Positions 20,655-28,532 of a stretch of DNA of 64,000 nt are shown piece by piece; position 1 is the first letter of the stretch; every line of letters starts with the position of its first letter. Position numbers and translations under genes: made by a program. Origin of the DNA: Methylohalomonas sp034521715 (GTDB lineage Bacteria > Pseudomonadota > Gammaproteobacteria > Methylohalomonadales > Methylohalomonadaceae); contig JAXHLY010000009.1 of assembly GCA_034521715.1 (NCBI GenBank), forward strand, positions 136,542 to 200,541. Direction: 5' to 3'. The notes beneath the pieces were generated by a model. That model was not told the DNA's origin. It ran no database searches and was given only the letters and a program-made list of their open reading frames with translations.

Positions 20655-22109
20655 ATGATTGCATCCCTGCTTCTCAAGAATATTGACGGCTACATAAATG
20701 GAACGTGGGCAGGCGCAACCTCCGGTGACACTTTCCCGGTCACGAATCCGGCCACCGGCGAAGAGCTCGCGGAGGTGCCGCTCATGGGGCGCGATGAGAC
20801 GACCCGGGCCGTCGAAGCCGCGGCGGCGGCTCAGCATATAGTGACGCCCCTGGAAAAGCGCCGACAGTGGCTGACCGAGATTGCCGACATTCTTCGCGCG
20901 AACAAACAAGAACTCGGGCGCATCATCACGCTGGAACAGGGGAAACCCTGGAAAGAGGCACAGATCGAGGTCGAATACGCGGCGGGTTTTTACCAATACT
21001 GTGCCGAAAACGGGGACAAGCTCGAGCCTCACACATTGACTGAACAACCGAAGGGATGTGAGTGGACAGTATATTATCGGCCCGCTGGTGTTGCCGGTCT
21101 TATTACTCCATGGAATTTTCCCATCGCCATGATGGCAAAGAAGCTCTCGGCGGCGGTGCTTGGCGATTGTGCCTGCATCATGAAACCCGCCGAACATACG
21201 CCGCTCAGCCTGATAGCGATGATGAATCTCCTGGACGCGAAGCTTGATCTGCCCGACGGCAAAATCAACCTTGTCATGGGTCCCGCCCGGGAGATCGGCG
21301 GCGTCTTGTGCGAACATCCCAAGGTGGAGATGTTGAGTTTCACGGGTTCTACAGAAGTAGGCCGGCTTTTAATCAGACAGACGGCGGATCAGGTCAAGAA
21401 GCTCGCCCTCGAGTTGGGCGGTAATGCCCCTTTCTTCGTTTTCGACGATGCTGAACTCGACAAAGCCGCTGACCACCTTATCGCCAACAAGTTTCGTGCG
21501 GCGGGGCAAACCTGCGTCTGCGCCAATCGCGTCTACGTCCATAAGAATGTTGTCAAAGAGTTCAGCGAAAAAGTGGCGGAGCGCGTTGCCACGCTGAAAG
21601 TCGGCGACGGGATGGAAGAAGGAATAGATATCGGCCCGCTTATCGACCGTCAAGGCTTTGATAAAGTACTCCGTCACGTGCAAGACGCCCTCGATAAAGG
21701 GGCCAGGCGCATTACCGGCGAAGACCCTAAAGAGCCCGCGGGCGAAGATTGGGGTTGTTTCTTTCCACCGACCGTCTTGAACAATGTGACGCACGATATG
21801 AGTTGTTGCATTGAAGAGACCTTCGGTCCTGTCGTCCCAATCATCGAATTTTCAACTGTGGAAGAGGCCATCGAGTTCGGCAACAATACTGAATTAGGCC
21901 TTGCATCCTACGTGTTCACGAACAATGAGGAAGTCGCACGCCAGGTGATCGCCGGCTTGCGTTTTGGTCATGTCGGCTACAACACGGGCACTGGCCCGAC
22001 GCCCGAGGCGCCCTTCGGCGGCATGAAAAACAGCGGCTTTGGGCGCGAAGGCGGCACAGAAGGTCTCTTCGAATTTGTCGAGCCCCAAACCGTACCGAGG
22101 GCGAGGTAG
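20655..22109 (+). CDS. gabD: NAD(P)-dependent succinate-semialdehyde dehydrogenase
   Basis: An aldehyde dehydrogenase superfamily enzyme of 484 residues, oxidising succinic semialdehyde (or a related aldehyde) to the acid. The catalytic Glu253 lies in LELGGNAPF. Cys287 lies in GQTCVCANR, and the double Cys (287 and 289) is characteristic of SSADH. The cofactor segment is PAGVAGLITPWNFPIAM and the C-terminal motif GFGREGG. GGAGAAAAGTC before the ATG is a good ribosome binding site. No gabT is adjacent. The fragment GAGCTTCC just upstream matches a dispersed repeat near 12.07 kb. Confidence 0.9.
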   Translation: MIASLLLKNIDGYINGTWAGATSGDTFPVTNPATGEELAEVPLMGRDETTRAVEAAAAAQHIVTPLEKRRQWLTEIADILRANKQELGRIITLEQGKPWKEAQIEVEYAAGFYQYCAENGDKLEPHTLTEQPKGCEWTVYYRPAGVAGLITPWNFPIAMMAKKLSAAVLGDCACIMKPAEHTPLSLIAMMNLLDAKLDLPDGKINLVMGPAREIGGVLCEHPKVEMLSFTGSTEVGRLLIRQTADQVKKLALELGGNAPFFVFDDAELDKAADHLIANKFRAAGQTCVCANRVYVHKNVVKEFSEKVAERVATLKVGDGMEEGIDIGPLIDRQGFDKVLRHVQDALDKGARRITGEDPKEPAGEDWGCFFPPTVLNNVTHDMSCCIEETFGPVVPIIEFSTVEEAIEFGNNTELGLASYVFTNNEEVARQVIAGLRFGHVGYNTGTGPTPEAPFGGMKNSGFGREGGTEGLFEFVEPQTVPRAR

Positions 22110-22201
22110 CAAACCGAACCGCGAAAACCCGGAACCGAGAAACCGCCCCGACAACTCTCCGCTGCTGTCCAGAAACGGCTCTCTGAATTCAAACCGTACC
22201 G
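22110..22201. repeat. Dispersed 92-bp repeat, copy 1
   Basis: CAAACCGAACCGCGAAAA... to ...CAAACCGTACCG. A second copy of the same length and orientation, about 80 percent identical by eye, is at 62626-62717. Both copies share internal CGGCTCTCTGAAT. Non-coding. Confidence 0.75.
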
Positions 22202-22231
22202 TAATACCACACGAAGACGCGCGCTAACCGC

Positions 22232-22368
22232 TTTACCTCTTTGCGCAATACCCCGCCTCGATTAGCCCCCATTCTTCGAGACGTTACGGCACATTTCCCT
22301 ACCCTTATTTTCAGGAAAGAGATAGTCGTCTATCAGGGAACCACCGCCCCATCAACAGCGAATAACAA
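22232..22368. repeat. Dispersed 137-bp repeat, copy 1
   Basis: It starts TTTACCTCTTTGCGC and ends CAACAGCGAATAACAA. A second copy at 27113-27250 has the same orientation and about 85 percent identity by eye. The internal CGTCTATCAGGGAACCACC is nearly invariant. Non-coding; it directly abuts an IS30 end. Confidence 0.78.
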
Positions 22369-22371
22369 GGC

Positions 22372-22412
22372 GGTCTCTAATTCCTAGCGCAACACGGTGA
22401 TAATAATTCTGC
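22372..22412. mobile_element. Solo IS30-type element end (remnant)
   Basis: GGTCTCTAATTCCTAGCGCA and the following bases to about 22408 match the left end of the intact IS30 element at 40463, with one difference, then the match stops. Only the terminal 40 bp remain, so this marks a past insertion or one-ended event. Confidence 0.7.
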
Positions 22413-22414
22413 AG

Positions 22415-22615
22415 TCAGTCTGCTAACGTTTTCTCCGCCTCATCGGAAAGCTGCTTCATGTACTTCACGTTCTCATTCAGCAGATCGTTTGTATGCTGCT
22501 GCTCTGTGTATATACGCTTGAGTCTGCCGAGTACACCCCAGATGGCAAATGGCAGCAATATCCAAGACAGGATAAAAATGACCAGCAGAACCCATACAAC
22601 GACAGGTATTTCCAT
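22415..22615 (-). CDS. Small single-pass membrane protein
   Basis: 66 residues starting MEIPVVVWVLLVIFILSWIL, with one strong N-terminal membrane segment to about residue 27, then a charged helical tail (RLKRIYTEQQHTNDLLNENV). The ATG at 22615 has GGAGGG 8 bases upstream and is preferred over earlier in-frame ATGs. No family recognised. The layout resembles small phage-shock or DUF-type helper proteins, but that is only a resemblance. Confidence 0.55.
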   Translation of the reverse strand: MEIPVVVWVLLVIFILSWILLPFAIWGVLGRLKRIYTEQQHTNDLLNENVKYMKQLSDEAEKTLAD

Positions 22616-23121
22616 GATTTCGCCCTCCATATCGCGATAGCCAAGGATAGACCATCGACCGAACCTGAAAGATATAGGCACCGTGGCAATGATACTGTCC
22701 TAACACTACCCGGGCCTGAGGCGCCGTGGGTTTTTCTCCCCTTGACCGTAGACGGTCAATGCGCCCCATGCATAGCCTTAATAGCCGTCAGTTCCATGCG
22801 CGGGTTGTGACATCGCCCTGTATAATTGAACAGTGTCTCCACCCTGGACCATGCCCCGTGGTCCGGGGTTTTTAATGCCTGTGTTTCCTGCAAAAAAAGC
22901 CATATCGGGCGTCAATTAGGCGACTTTGAGCTTACACAGGGGGGGGGGAGCGGGTCGGCACCCTCTCCCTGTATATCCCCTGATTACGTCTAGAAAGGCC
23001 AAATATACCCCATATGGGGGACGCGGAAGTGTTGGCACTCTGTTAGGTTGACTTGTTGTGGTCGATATAAACCAGATCATGGGTGGCAGTACTTACTCCA
23101 TAACATGAGCTGAATCACTTC
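22616..23121. other. Non-coding stretch with hairpin, G10 tract and CCCCATATGGGG palindrome
   Basis: No convincing gene. It holds a short CCCCG/CGGGG hairpin followed by TTTTT (22854-22873, plus strand), an uninterrupted run of ten G (22939-22948), and the palindrome CCCCATATGGGG (23009-23020). The palindrome recurs near 26518 in inverted context. Confidence 0.55.
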
Positions 23122-24351
23122 ATGGCCCGCACTGCACAATCCCCCCGCTATGCCGAAGAACTATCCGAAGAGCTAGCCAAGCACACACTGCGTGCTTCAT
23201 TGGCGATCAGCAAAACGACCGCCATAGTGTTGATTGTCGTTGGACTCTGCGCTTCCTGGCTCATTGTTTATTATGCCGGTGGCGGCGCATACATGGTGCC
23301 GCACTGGTATTACATTCCCATACTTTTCGCTGCTGCCCGCTTTGGCATGATAGGTGCCTTTCTGGTGGCGCTCATTGCCGGCATCGTGGCCGGCCCACTC
23401 TCGTACCATGTTGTAGCCACTGCCACGCTCCAGGAGACCTCGGAATGGCTTACCCGTGCCGGCTTTTTTATCGGTATAGGCCTGCTAATGGCGTGGCTGG
23501 TAAAACCGTCATTACGCCCTCTCGATAAAGAACTGCATCGACTGCGCGAGGAGTTCGCAATCCGCCGAGCATTAAAAAACGGCGAGTTCTTCCTTCAGTA
23601 TCAGCCGATACTTTCATTCCAGCAAAATGCCTTTATTGGTGTTGAGGCGCTGATCCGGTGGCAGCATCCGGCACGCGGGGAGCTTTCGCCGGCAGCGTTC
23701 GTGGGAATTGCAGAACAATCTACGCTGATCTGCGATCTCAGTGATTTCGTAATCGACGAAGCCTGCCGCCAGGCTGCCGAGTGGCAGGCATTGGCCTTGA
23801 TGCAGAACAAGCCGCCGTGGTATATCGCTATCAACCTGTCAGCGCGTGACTTGGAGTGTACCGATCTAGCACATAAAGTTTCTCAAGCGCTGGAAAGACA
23901 CGCACTGCCAGCGGAGCTCCTACATATTGAAGTGACTGAAAGCGTGCTGCTATTCGAGGGCGCCGTATTTCGAATGCGGCAACTCAAGAAACTCGGCATT
24001 AAGCTCGTGGTGGACGATTTCGGCACCGGATTCTCGTCGCTTTCCTATCTGCACAAATTCCCGGTCGATATGCTCAAGATTGATCGCAGCCTGATAGCCG
24101 ATCTCAAGCCCGAGAGGCCCAGCCAGGCGCTAGCAAACGGCATGGTGCTATTGTCCAAGTCGCTCGGATTACTCACGATTGCCGAAGGGCTGGAAACTGT
24201 CGAACAGCTCAGGATTGGCAAGGCGCTGGATTTCGACTGCGTCCAGGGCTATTACCTGGCCAAGCCGCAGAATGCGGGTGAAATTCCAAAATTGATACTT
24301 GCGCCCGTTCCTGCATTCACAGAATCTGATGGCAGCGTACACTCATTGTAG
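23122..24351 (+). CDS. Membrane-anchored EAL-domain c-di-GMP phosphodiesterase
   Basis: 409 residues. Three or four hydrophobic segments span about residues 28-128, followed by an EAL domain. The catalytic set is present: GVEALIRW (E175), AINLSARDL, IEVTES, VVDDFGTG, LKIDRSLI, AEGLET and QGYYLAKP. It should therefore hydrolyse c-di-GMP to pGpG at the inner membrane. There is no GGDEF domain. The membrane part resembles neither CSS nor MHYT and could sense a membrane or periplasmic signal. Flanked by repeats and non-coding DNA, with no operon partner. Confidence 0.88.
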   Translation: MARTAQSPRYAEELSEELAKHTLRASLAISKTTAIVLIVVGLCASWLIVYYAGGGAYMVPHWYYIPILFAAARFGMIGAFLVALIAGIVAGPLSYHVVATATLQETSEWLTRAGFFIGIGLLMAWLVKPSLRPLDKELHRLREEFAIRRALKNGEFFLQYQPILSFQQNAFIGVEALIRWQHPARGELSPAAFVGIAEQSTLICDLSDFVIDEACRQAAEWQALALMQNKPPWYIAINLSARDLECTDLAHKVSQALERHALPAELLHIEVTESVLLFEGAVFRMRQLKKLGIKLVVDDFGTGFSSLSYLHKFPVDMLKIDRSLIADLKPERPSQALANGMVLLSKSLGLLTIAEGLETVEQLRIGKALDFDCVQGYYLAKPQNAGEIPKLILAPVPAFTESDGSVHSL

Positions 24352-24468
24352 ATACACGGAAAAGCGATCAGGCCTAGTGTCAATGGTTCGCCCCGCTGGG
24401 TTTTTATTTCACTCTAACTGTCTATCCCTTTTGTAGTCTAGACAATTTTTACAGATCTGGTAGCAATT

Positions 24469-24708
24469 ATGCTCAAGCTTGTTATTTTCTATCTTGTGCT
24501 CGCGGCGCTGATCGGCTGGTGGCCGTTTAATGACAGCGTGATCAAAACCATGTCAGGACAATGCAACTATGACGCCGGATATAGAGACGGATGGGATGGC
24601 GCGCTATACGCATGTGAGAGTGATGATTATATGGCAGGCTATGATGATGGAAATTTTGAATCAGATTGCCATTGGGCAAAGTGTATAAAAAGATCGAGAG
24701 TTATTTGA
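24469..24708 (+). CDS. Small exported or membrane protein with G-Y-x-D-G repeats
   Basis: 79 residues. It has an N-terminal hydrophobic segment (MLKLVIFYLVLAALIGWW) that could be a signal anchor, then a short acidic domain with two related units, AGYRDGWDG and AGYDDGNF, and four cysteines. It could bind metal or form disulfides in the periplasm. No family recognised. It lies alone after the EAL gene. Confidence 0.45.
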   Translation: MLKLVIFYLVLAALIGWWPFNDSVIKTMSGQCNYDAGYRDGWDGALYACESDDYMAGYDDGNFESDCHWAKCIKRSRVI

Positions 24709-24960
24709 TAGCTATCGATGTGGGTCTTGGTCTTATCAAAAGTGTTAATTTTATTACGATGAACAGTTTATTAAACAAATAAACATTCTCATATTAACGG
24801 CTGTTTGGAATACTCCATTATCGGCATTGGGCACGCTTGGAGACAGCCGGAGATGTATATCATTTAGATATTATACCTGCCATATCCCTTGCATTCTCAG
24901 AATCGTTCCCTTGTGAATCTACGCAGCGACCTTAAATATTGGGCGCGCGGTAAGCTCCAA

Positions 24961-25013
24961 AGAAATAAGGGGTCGGAGTGAATAAAATTTATTCACTCCG
25001 ACCCCTTATTTCT
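24961..25013. repeat. REP-like perfect palindrome (26-bp arms)
   Basis: The arms 24961-24986 and 24988-25013 are perfect complements around a single central base and contain GGGGTCGGAGTGAATAA. Such palindromes are typical of REP/RAYT-associated or mobile repetitive sequences in Gammaproteobacteria. No RAYT transposase is nearby. The flanking sequence is AT-rich and gene-poor. Confidence 0.75.
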
Positions 25014-25014
25014 C

Positions 25015-25110
25015 TTAATTATCTTTCTCATCCTCCAGATTTCGGATAGCCACCAGCAAGGCCCGGTCATAGCGGGCGAACTGTTCCAGACTGACATACT
25101 CGCTAACTGA
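25015..25110 (-). pseudogene. Gene remnant (C-terminal fragment) beside the palindrome
   Basis: Immediately next to the palindrome the minus strand reads SEYVSLEQFARYDRALLVAI, then RNLEDEKDN and a TAA stop, with GC content above the surroundings. The frame is closed upstream. It looks like the last 30 codons of an unidentified protein carried with the palindrome. The region 24709-24960 shows nothing else. Confidence 0.35.
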
Positions 25111-25280
25111 ATTTTATTTGCACGTAAAGTTGGAGCTTGCTGTTGCTTGAATCATTACCAACGCATGGTTATGCAACTCTTCAGGATGTTTATCGCCATA
25201 CTTGATTAACATTTTCGCAAACTGCAAAGGGGTAACGCGTGATGGAACGCAAGAAGCTGGTATATCTGTTGTTCAGTAAC

Positions 25281-25559
25281 TCAGCTTTTCTTACAGATAT
25301 CTAATGTGCTAAGAGATGCCTGTATGAATCCTAAGCAATAATTTGCTTTTGGTAATAATTTGAGTTGAGGATTTTGTGTATTAACTTGTTCAGTCAAATT
25401 AACTAATGCACGACAGTTTTCTATTATTTCATTGCCGCTAATATCATATATTGCTGCTGTAGCTTTATTCTGCTGTAAAGCAATTAGTAGCATAATCAAT
25501 AACGCAACTATACATAGTAACTTAATGAGATAGTTAGATGTTGTATTGTGCGTTATCAT
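25281..25559 (-). CDS. Rap1a/Tai-like small secreted protein (tentative)
   Basis: 92 residues. An N-terminal membrane or signal segment (LIKLLCIVALLIMLLIAL) is followed by a domain with GNEIIENCRALVNL and NYCLGFIQASLST. The spacing of C...C-x-GFI resembles the Rap1a/Tai immunity-protein fold found near type VI effectors and in many stand-alone exported proteins. The usual C-terminal third seems to be missing, so it may be truncated. No effector gene is adjacent. Confidence 0.45.
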   Translation of the reverse strand: MITHNTTSNYLIKLLCIVALLIMLLIALQQNKATAAIYDISGNEIIENCRALVNLTEQVNTQNPQLKLLPKANYCLGFIQASLSTLDICKKS

Positions 25560-25888
25560 ATTTACTGAATCCCCATTTGGGGTAAATTTACACGCCGGTC
25601 TGAATATTTATGGTTTCTCTAGGCCAACTCTCCGAGCAATCGTCTGGCTCGGCTGCCGTGCAATCAGACCAATCCCGACCGTAGCGAAACCTGCACGAAG
25701 GCTTCGCAGGCTGCAGCTGTTCTGCACACCGGGAACGGTGGCGGCAATCGTCGCAGGGGCGCGGTTCGTTAAGTATGGTGGTGAGTGCCCGATCCGCGCG
25801 CCATTTCCGGCGGCTGCCTTGTCATGTTCGAATTGTAGCAGGTGATACAGAAAACCCCGGCAGGGAGCACCGTACTGGCGCAGAAGAG
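25560..25888. other. Intergenic stretch without a recognisable gene
   Basis: It includes TCCCCATTTGGGGTAA at 25570-25585, a relative of the CCCCATATGGGG palindromes seen at 23.0 and 26.5 kb. Short frames on both strands show no coding signature. Confidence 0.4.
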
Positions 25889-26334
25889 TTAAAGAGTTTT
25901 CTTGTCAGGCTTGTTTTCTTCTTCCTGTTTTGTGGCCTCTTCCTTGGCTTTGATTATTTCTTCTGGCGAGGGTGGCAATTCAGCCATCTGGCATTTCTTT
26001 TGAATAGCGGCTTTGGGAAGTGCCTGTCTTCGCCCTTTAGCCTTGCATATTCTGCTGCCTGCGGACCATCGCCGCCCTCAAGGAAAAACAAGGCAGGCCA
26101 GAACAGAACCAGACCTATACCCATCTGCGCTGCATCGGCGCTGGCCTCGTCGTCCAACTGTCCATATACCTCTGCTGTGCGTTGCCCGACATAATCCATC
26201 TCCATGGAAATCTGATCACAATCGTGATTCTGATAGCGCGATTGGAGATACATAGGTGGATTGAATACGTCTGGACTGGAAGCGCAGCCTGTTAGCAATA
26301 CGAGTAGCGGTAAAGCAATATAATTAGCTTTCAT
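25889..26334 (-). CDS. Putative lipoprotein, one frameshift near the C-terminus
   Basis: It starts MKANYIALPLLVLLTGCASS, with a clear lipobox (LLTGC), so it is membrane-anchored. A conserved-looking body follows (YQNHDCDQISMEMDYVGQR) with a hydrophobic segment (MGIGLVLFWPALFFLEGG). The frame breaks around 26022; the other frame continues ALPKAAIQKKCQMAELPPSP and ends in a charged lysine/glutamate tail at 25889. Joined length is about 147 residues. It resembles small lipoproteins annotated as metal-ABC-type or hypothetical; the function is unknown. Confidence 0.6.
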
Positions 26335-26424
26335 GTCCTCCTCCCGATTTTAATCCCCGAAGAAAACCTTAGATCAGCCGGTGCGTCATGTCACCCAAGC
26401 TTGAATATGGTTGATTTCAAAAGA

Positions 26425-26446
26425 AAACCCCGCCGCGGAGCGGGGC
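26425..26446 (-). terminator. Intrinsic terminator-like hairpin
   Basis: On the minus strand CCCCGC-TCCGCG-GCGGGG is followed by TTTTCTTTT. No intact minus-strand gene lies just upstream, so it is probably a leftover of a deleted gene. Confidence 0.5.
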
Positions 26447-26850
26447 TGGGATGCCTTCCTTGGTATCTGGAGCAAGGACGGACTGACAGGCTACCGCACC
26501 AAGATTACCGAATCGTCCCCCATATGGGGTATTTCTATCGCTTCGTACTCACCACCCTTCGATTCGCTGTTCATGCCTGAGCAATCCACCTTTCACCCTC
26601 CGTGGCCGCTGGCACGTCTTCCGGCCTTCAATCGCTCAACGACACCGTGACGATATTTGATATAACCCAGCGCGTCAGCGACGGGCGGCTGTACCCTGGA
26701 CGCCAAATCGTGTGAAATGTACTGCTTCCCAATTGTCTGGCATGACCGCTCCTCCTGTAGAGAGTGAACAGAGAAGCGTTTCAGGGATGGCGGCTAGGTT
26801 GTGGGATAGATAGCAGAGTGCGTGATAACTAATTGATTTATAAGCAGGAT

Positions 26851-26868
26851 TGGCGGAGAGGAAGGGAT
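26851..26868. repeat. Partial copy of tRNA-Ser 3' end (possible att remnant)
   Basis: TGGCGGAGAGGAAGGGAT matches the CCA end, acceptor stem and part of the T arm of tRNA-Ser(CGA) at 62820-62838, apart from a small indel. It has the same orientation. Tyrosine recombinases commonly recreate tRNA 3' ends at island borders, so this may be an old attachment site. Confidence 0.4.
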
Positions 26869-26889
26869 AGACTCGCGCCATCCATGGCG

Positions 26890-26920
26890 CTCGCCCCTGC
26901 GGGGCGCACTGCGTGCGTCC
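26890..26920. repeat. 31-bp dispersed element, copy 1
   Basis: CTCGCCCCTGCGGGGCGCAC and the following 11 bases are identical to 62988-63018. In both places it is followed by a different short hairpin ending GTCGA, and it lies downstream of tRNA-Ser-like sequence. Confidence 0.65.
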
Positions 26921-26988
26921 CGATCGGCTGCTCCTGCCGATCGGTCGAACCCGTCATTGTTGATCCGAGGGTTCGAATGCACGTTCAG

Positions 26989-27030
26989 CAAATACGAACA
27001 GGGCCCCTGACGGGGCCCTGTTCGTATTTG
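26989..27030. repeat. 19-bp perfect inverted repeat with TGAC loop
   Basis: Arms 26989-27007 and 27012-27030 (inner part AACAGGGCCCC/GGGGCCCTGTT) are fully complementary. Neither side has a T-run, so it is more like a mobile palindrome or cruciform than a terminator. Confidence 0.6.
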
Positions 27031-27112
27031 GCGGCGTATGAAGGTTCGACCGCTCCGCGTTTTTACCGCCAATCCCTGATCACCAGGGAATATACAGGGA
27101 AATTTACGCAAA

Positions 27113-27250
27113 TTTACCCTCTTTGCGCGATGCCCCGCCTCAATTAGCCCCACCCTTCGGGCGTTAACGGCACGTTCCCCTACTCTCATTTTCAGGGAAT
27201 ACGATAGTCGGCTATCAGGGAACCACCACCCCGACAACAGCGAATAGCAA
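27113..27250. repeat. Dispersed 137-bp repeat, copy 2
   Basis: Second copy of the repeat at 22232-22368, same orientation, starting TTTACCCTCTTTGCGC and ending GCGAATAGCAA. It is preceded by CCCTGATCACCAGGGAATAT, which has its own dyad symmetry. Confidence 0.78.
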
Positions 27251-27392
27251 TGTAAAGACTTGGCCTGGACCGCTATTTGCCGATACTTTGGCCACAGCTA
27301 TCGATTGCCGGCTCCAGGGCTTTGATAGATTCAAACAAATTGAAACAGTGTTTCCCTGCAACAAATTCGGCTTAAATCAGCAGGAGGCGCAG

Positions 27393-27536
27393 CATGAATC
27401 AGACAAGAGGCAAATCCGTATCTCAGAGGAGCTCTATCAGCAAGTCTGGCAAACGCCAATGAGCAAACTCGCTGAGCAATATGGGATCTCCGACAACGGC
27501 CTGGCCAAAATCTGCCGGAAATTGAAGGACTCCTAG
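27393..27536 (+). pseudogene. Remnant of an HTH-containing accessory protein
   Basis: The frame reads IRISEELYQQVWQTPMSKLA, then EQYGISDNGLAKICRKLK, then a stop. This pattern is the N-terminal helix-turn-helix-like segment of large uncharacterised proteins common in proteobacterial accessory regions. There the text normally continues with a glycine-tyrosine-tryptophan motif, which is absent here. The frame is therefore a truncated remnant. Confidence 0.5.
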
Positions 27537-27632
27537 CCCCTGAATTGTTCGAGCAGATTGCCTCCGTGGAGGCGAGCACGTATAAATCAGTAGCGAACCA
27601 TATCGCCTATAACGCCATTCAGGGAGACTGTC

Positions 27633-28320
27633 ATGGGGATAGTGATACCCACTCAAGGACCCGAGGATTGGAAAGGGTTCCTCGCTGAGCCTGACAAACA
27701 CTGGCGTAGCGGTTATTCGGCCCGCAGCCTCGCCTGTGCCTGGGAAGAAGCGCAATCCCGGCCGACTGGCATGCCCGCTGAAGTCGAATCAGCATTGGCA
27801 TTGGAGCCCCGGCTCACCGACACAGAACTTTTACTGGGTATTCCTGAACACCAAGTCCCACTGCCCGGCGGCCGTCGTCCCTCGCAAACAAATCTTATGG
27901 GTACTGGGCCGAACACACACCGAACTGGTCTCTATGGCAGTCGAAGGCAAAGTCTCAGAAACCTTCGGGCCCACACTGGACGAATGGCTTGCTGAGGTTT
28001 CTCCCGGTAAGCGACGCGGCTGGACTATATCTGTCAGCGTTTAGCGCTAGCGACCCAACCACCTGGGACAATCCGTTACCAGCTTCTCCATCGCACCGCC
28101 TCAGCAGTCATCGAGGCTAAACGCTTTCATGCCGGCTGTGCGGTCATGCTGGTCTATTCCTTTAGTCAAAACGAGCGAATGGTTCGAGGACTACCAGAAT
28201 TTTCTTCAACTGTACGGACTCGAGGCCGTGGAAGGTCAGCCTGTCTGTCTCGCCAAGCCAGATGGCATCATGCTCTATACGGTCTGGGTGAAAGGCGATC
28301 CCGAATACTTAAGCCGATAG
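27633..28320 (+). CDS. Conserved hypothetical protein, several frameshifts
   Basis: Joining three or four frames gives about 230 residues: PTQGPEDWKGFLAEPDKHWR, SGYSARSLACAWEEA, RLTDTELLLGIPEHQVPLPG, LVSMAVEGKVSETFGPTLDE, IRYQLLHRTASAVIEAKRFH, then WFEDYQNFLQLYGLEAVEGQ and a stop at 28320. The order and spacing match a family of proteins often found in bacterial islands and annotated only as hypothetical. The HAGCAVMLVYSF strand and AKR segment recall PD-(D/E)XK-like folds, but that is weak. Probably one gene broken by sequence errors or decay. Confidence 0.5.
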
Positions 28321-28532
28321 ACTCAGAATTCAAGCATGACCATTCGACCGCACCTCAGGACCATATGGCAACTCAATGAATGCGGGGCAATCGTCGAGCT
28401 CACCTTTTTATGCCTGGACGAGAAATCTGAGAACTATTGCAATCTTTTGTTCATTGGACTAGTCCTTCAAAGAGATTCTGTGATCTCGGCCGAGAGCATA
28501 CTGTATTAATGATATTGTAAGATATTAGCTCA

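Larger units (their letters stand above)
26335..27287. other. Repeat-rich non-coding region
   Basis: No supportable gene over about 950 bp. It contains the terminator at 26425, a CCCCATATGGGG palindrome near 26518, a partial tRNA-Ser 3' end copy at 26851, a 31-bp element repeated at 62988, a 19-bp hairpin at 26989-27030, and the second copy of the 137-bp repeat. Confidence 0.6.

Noticed and set aside
20613..21317. 234-codon minus-strand frame
   Set aside because: Antisense of gabD with no independent support.
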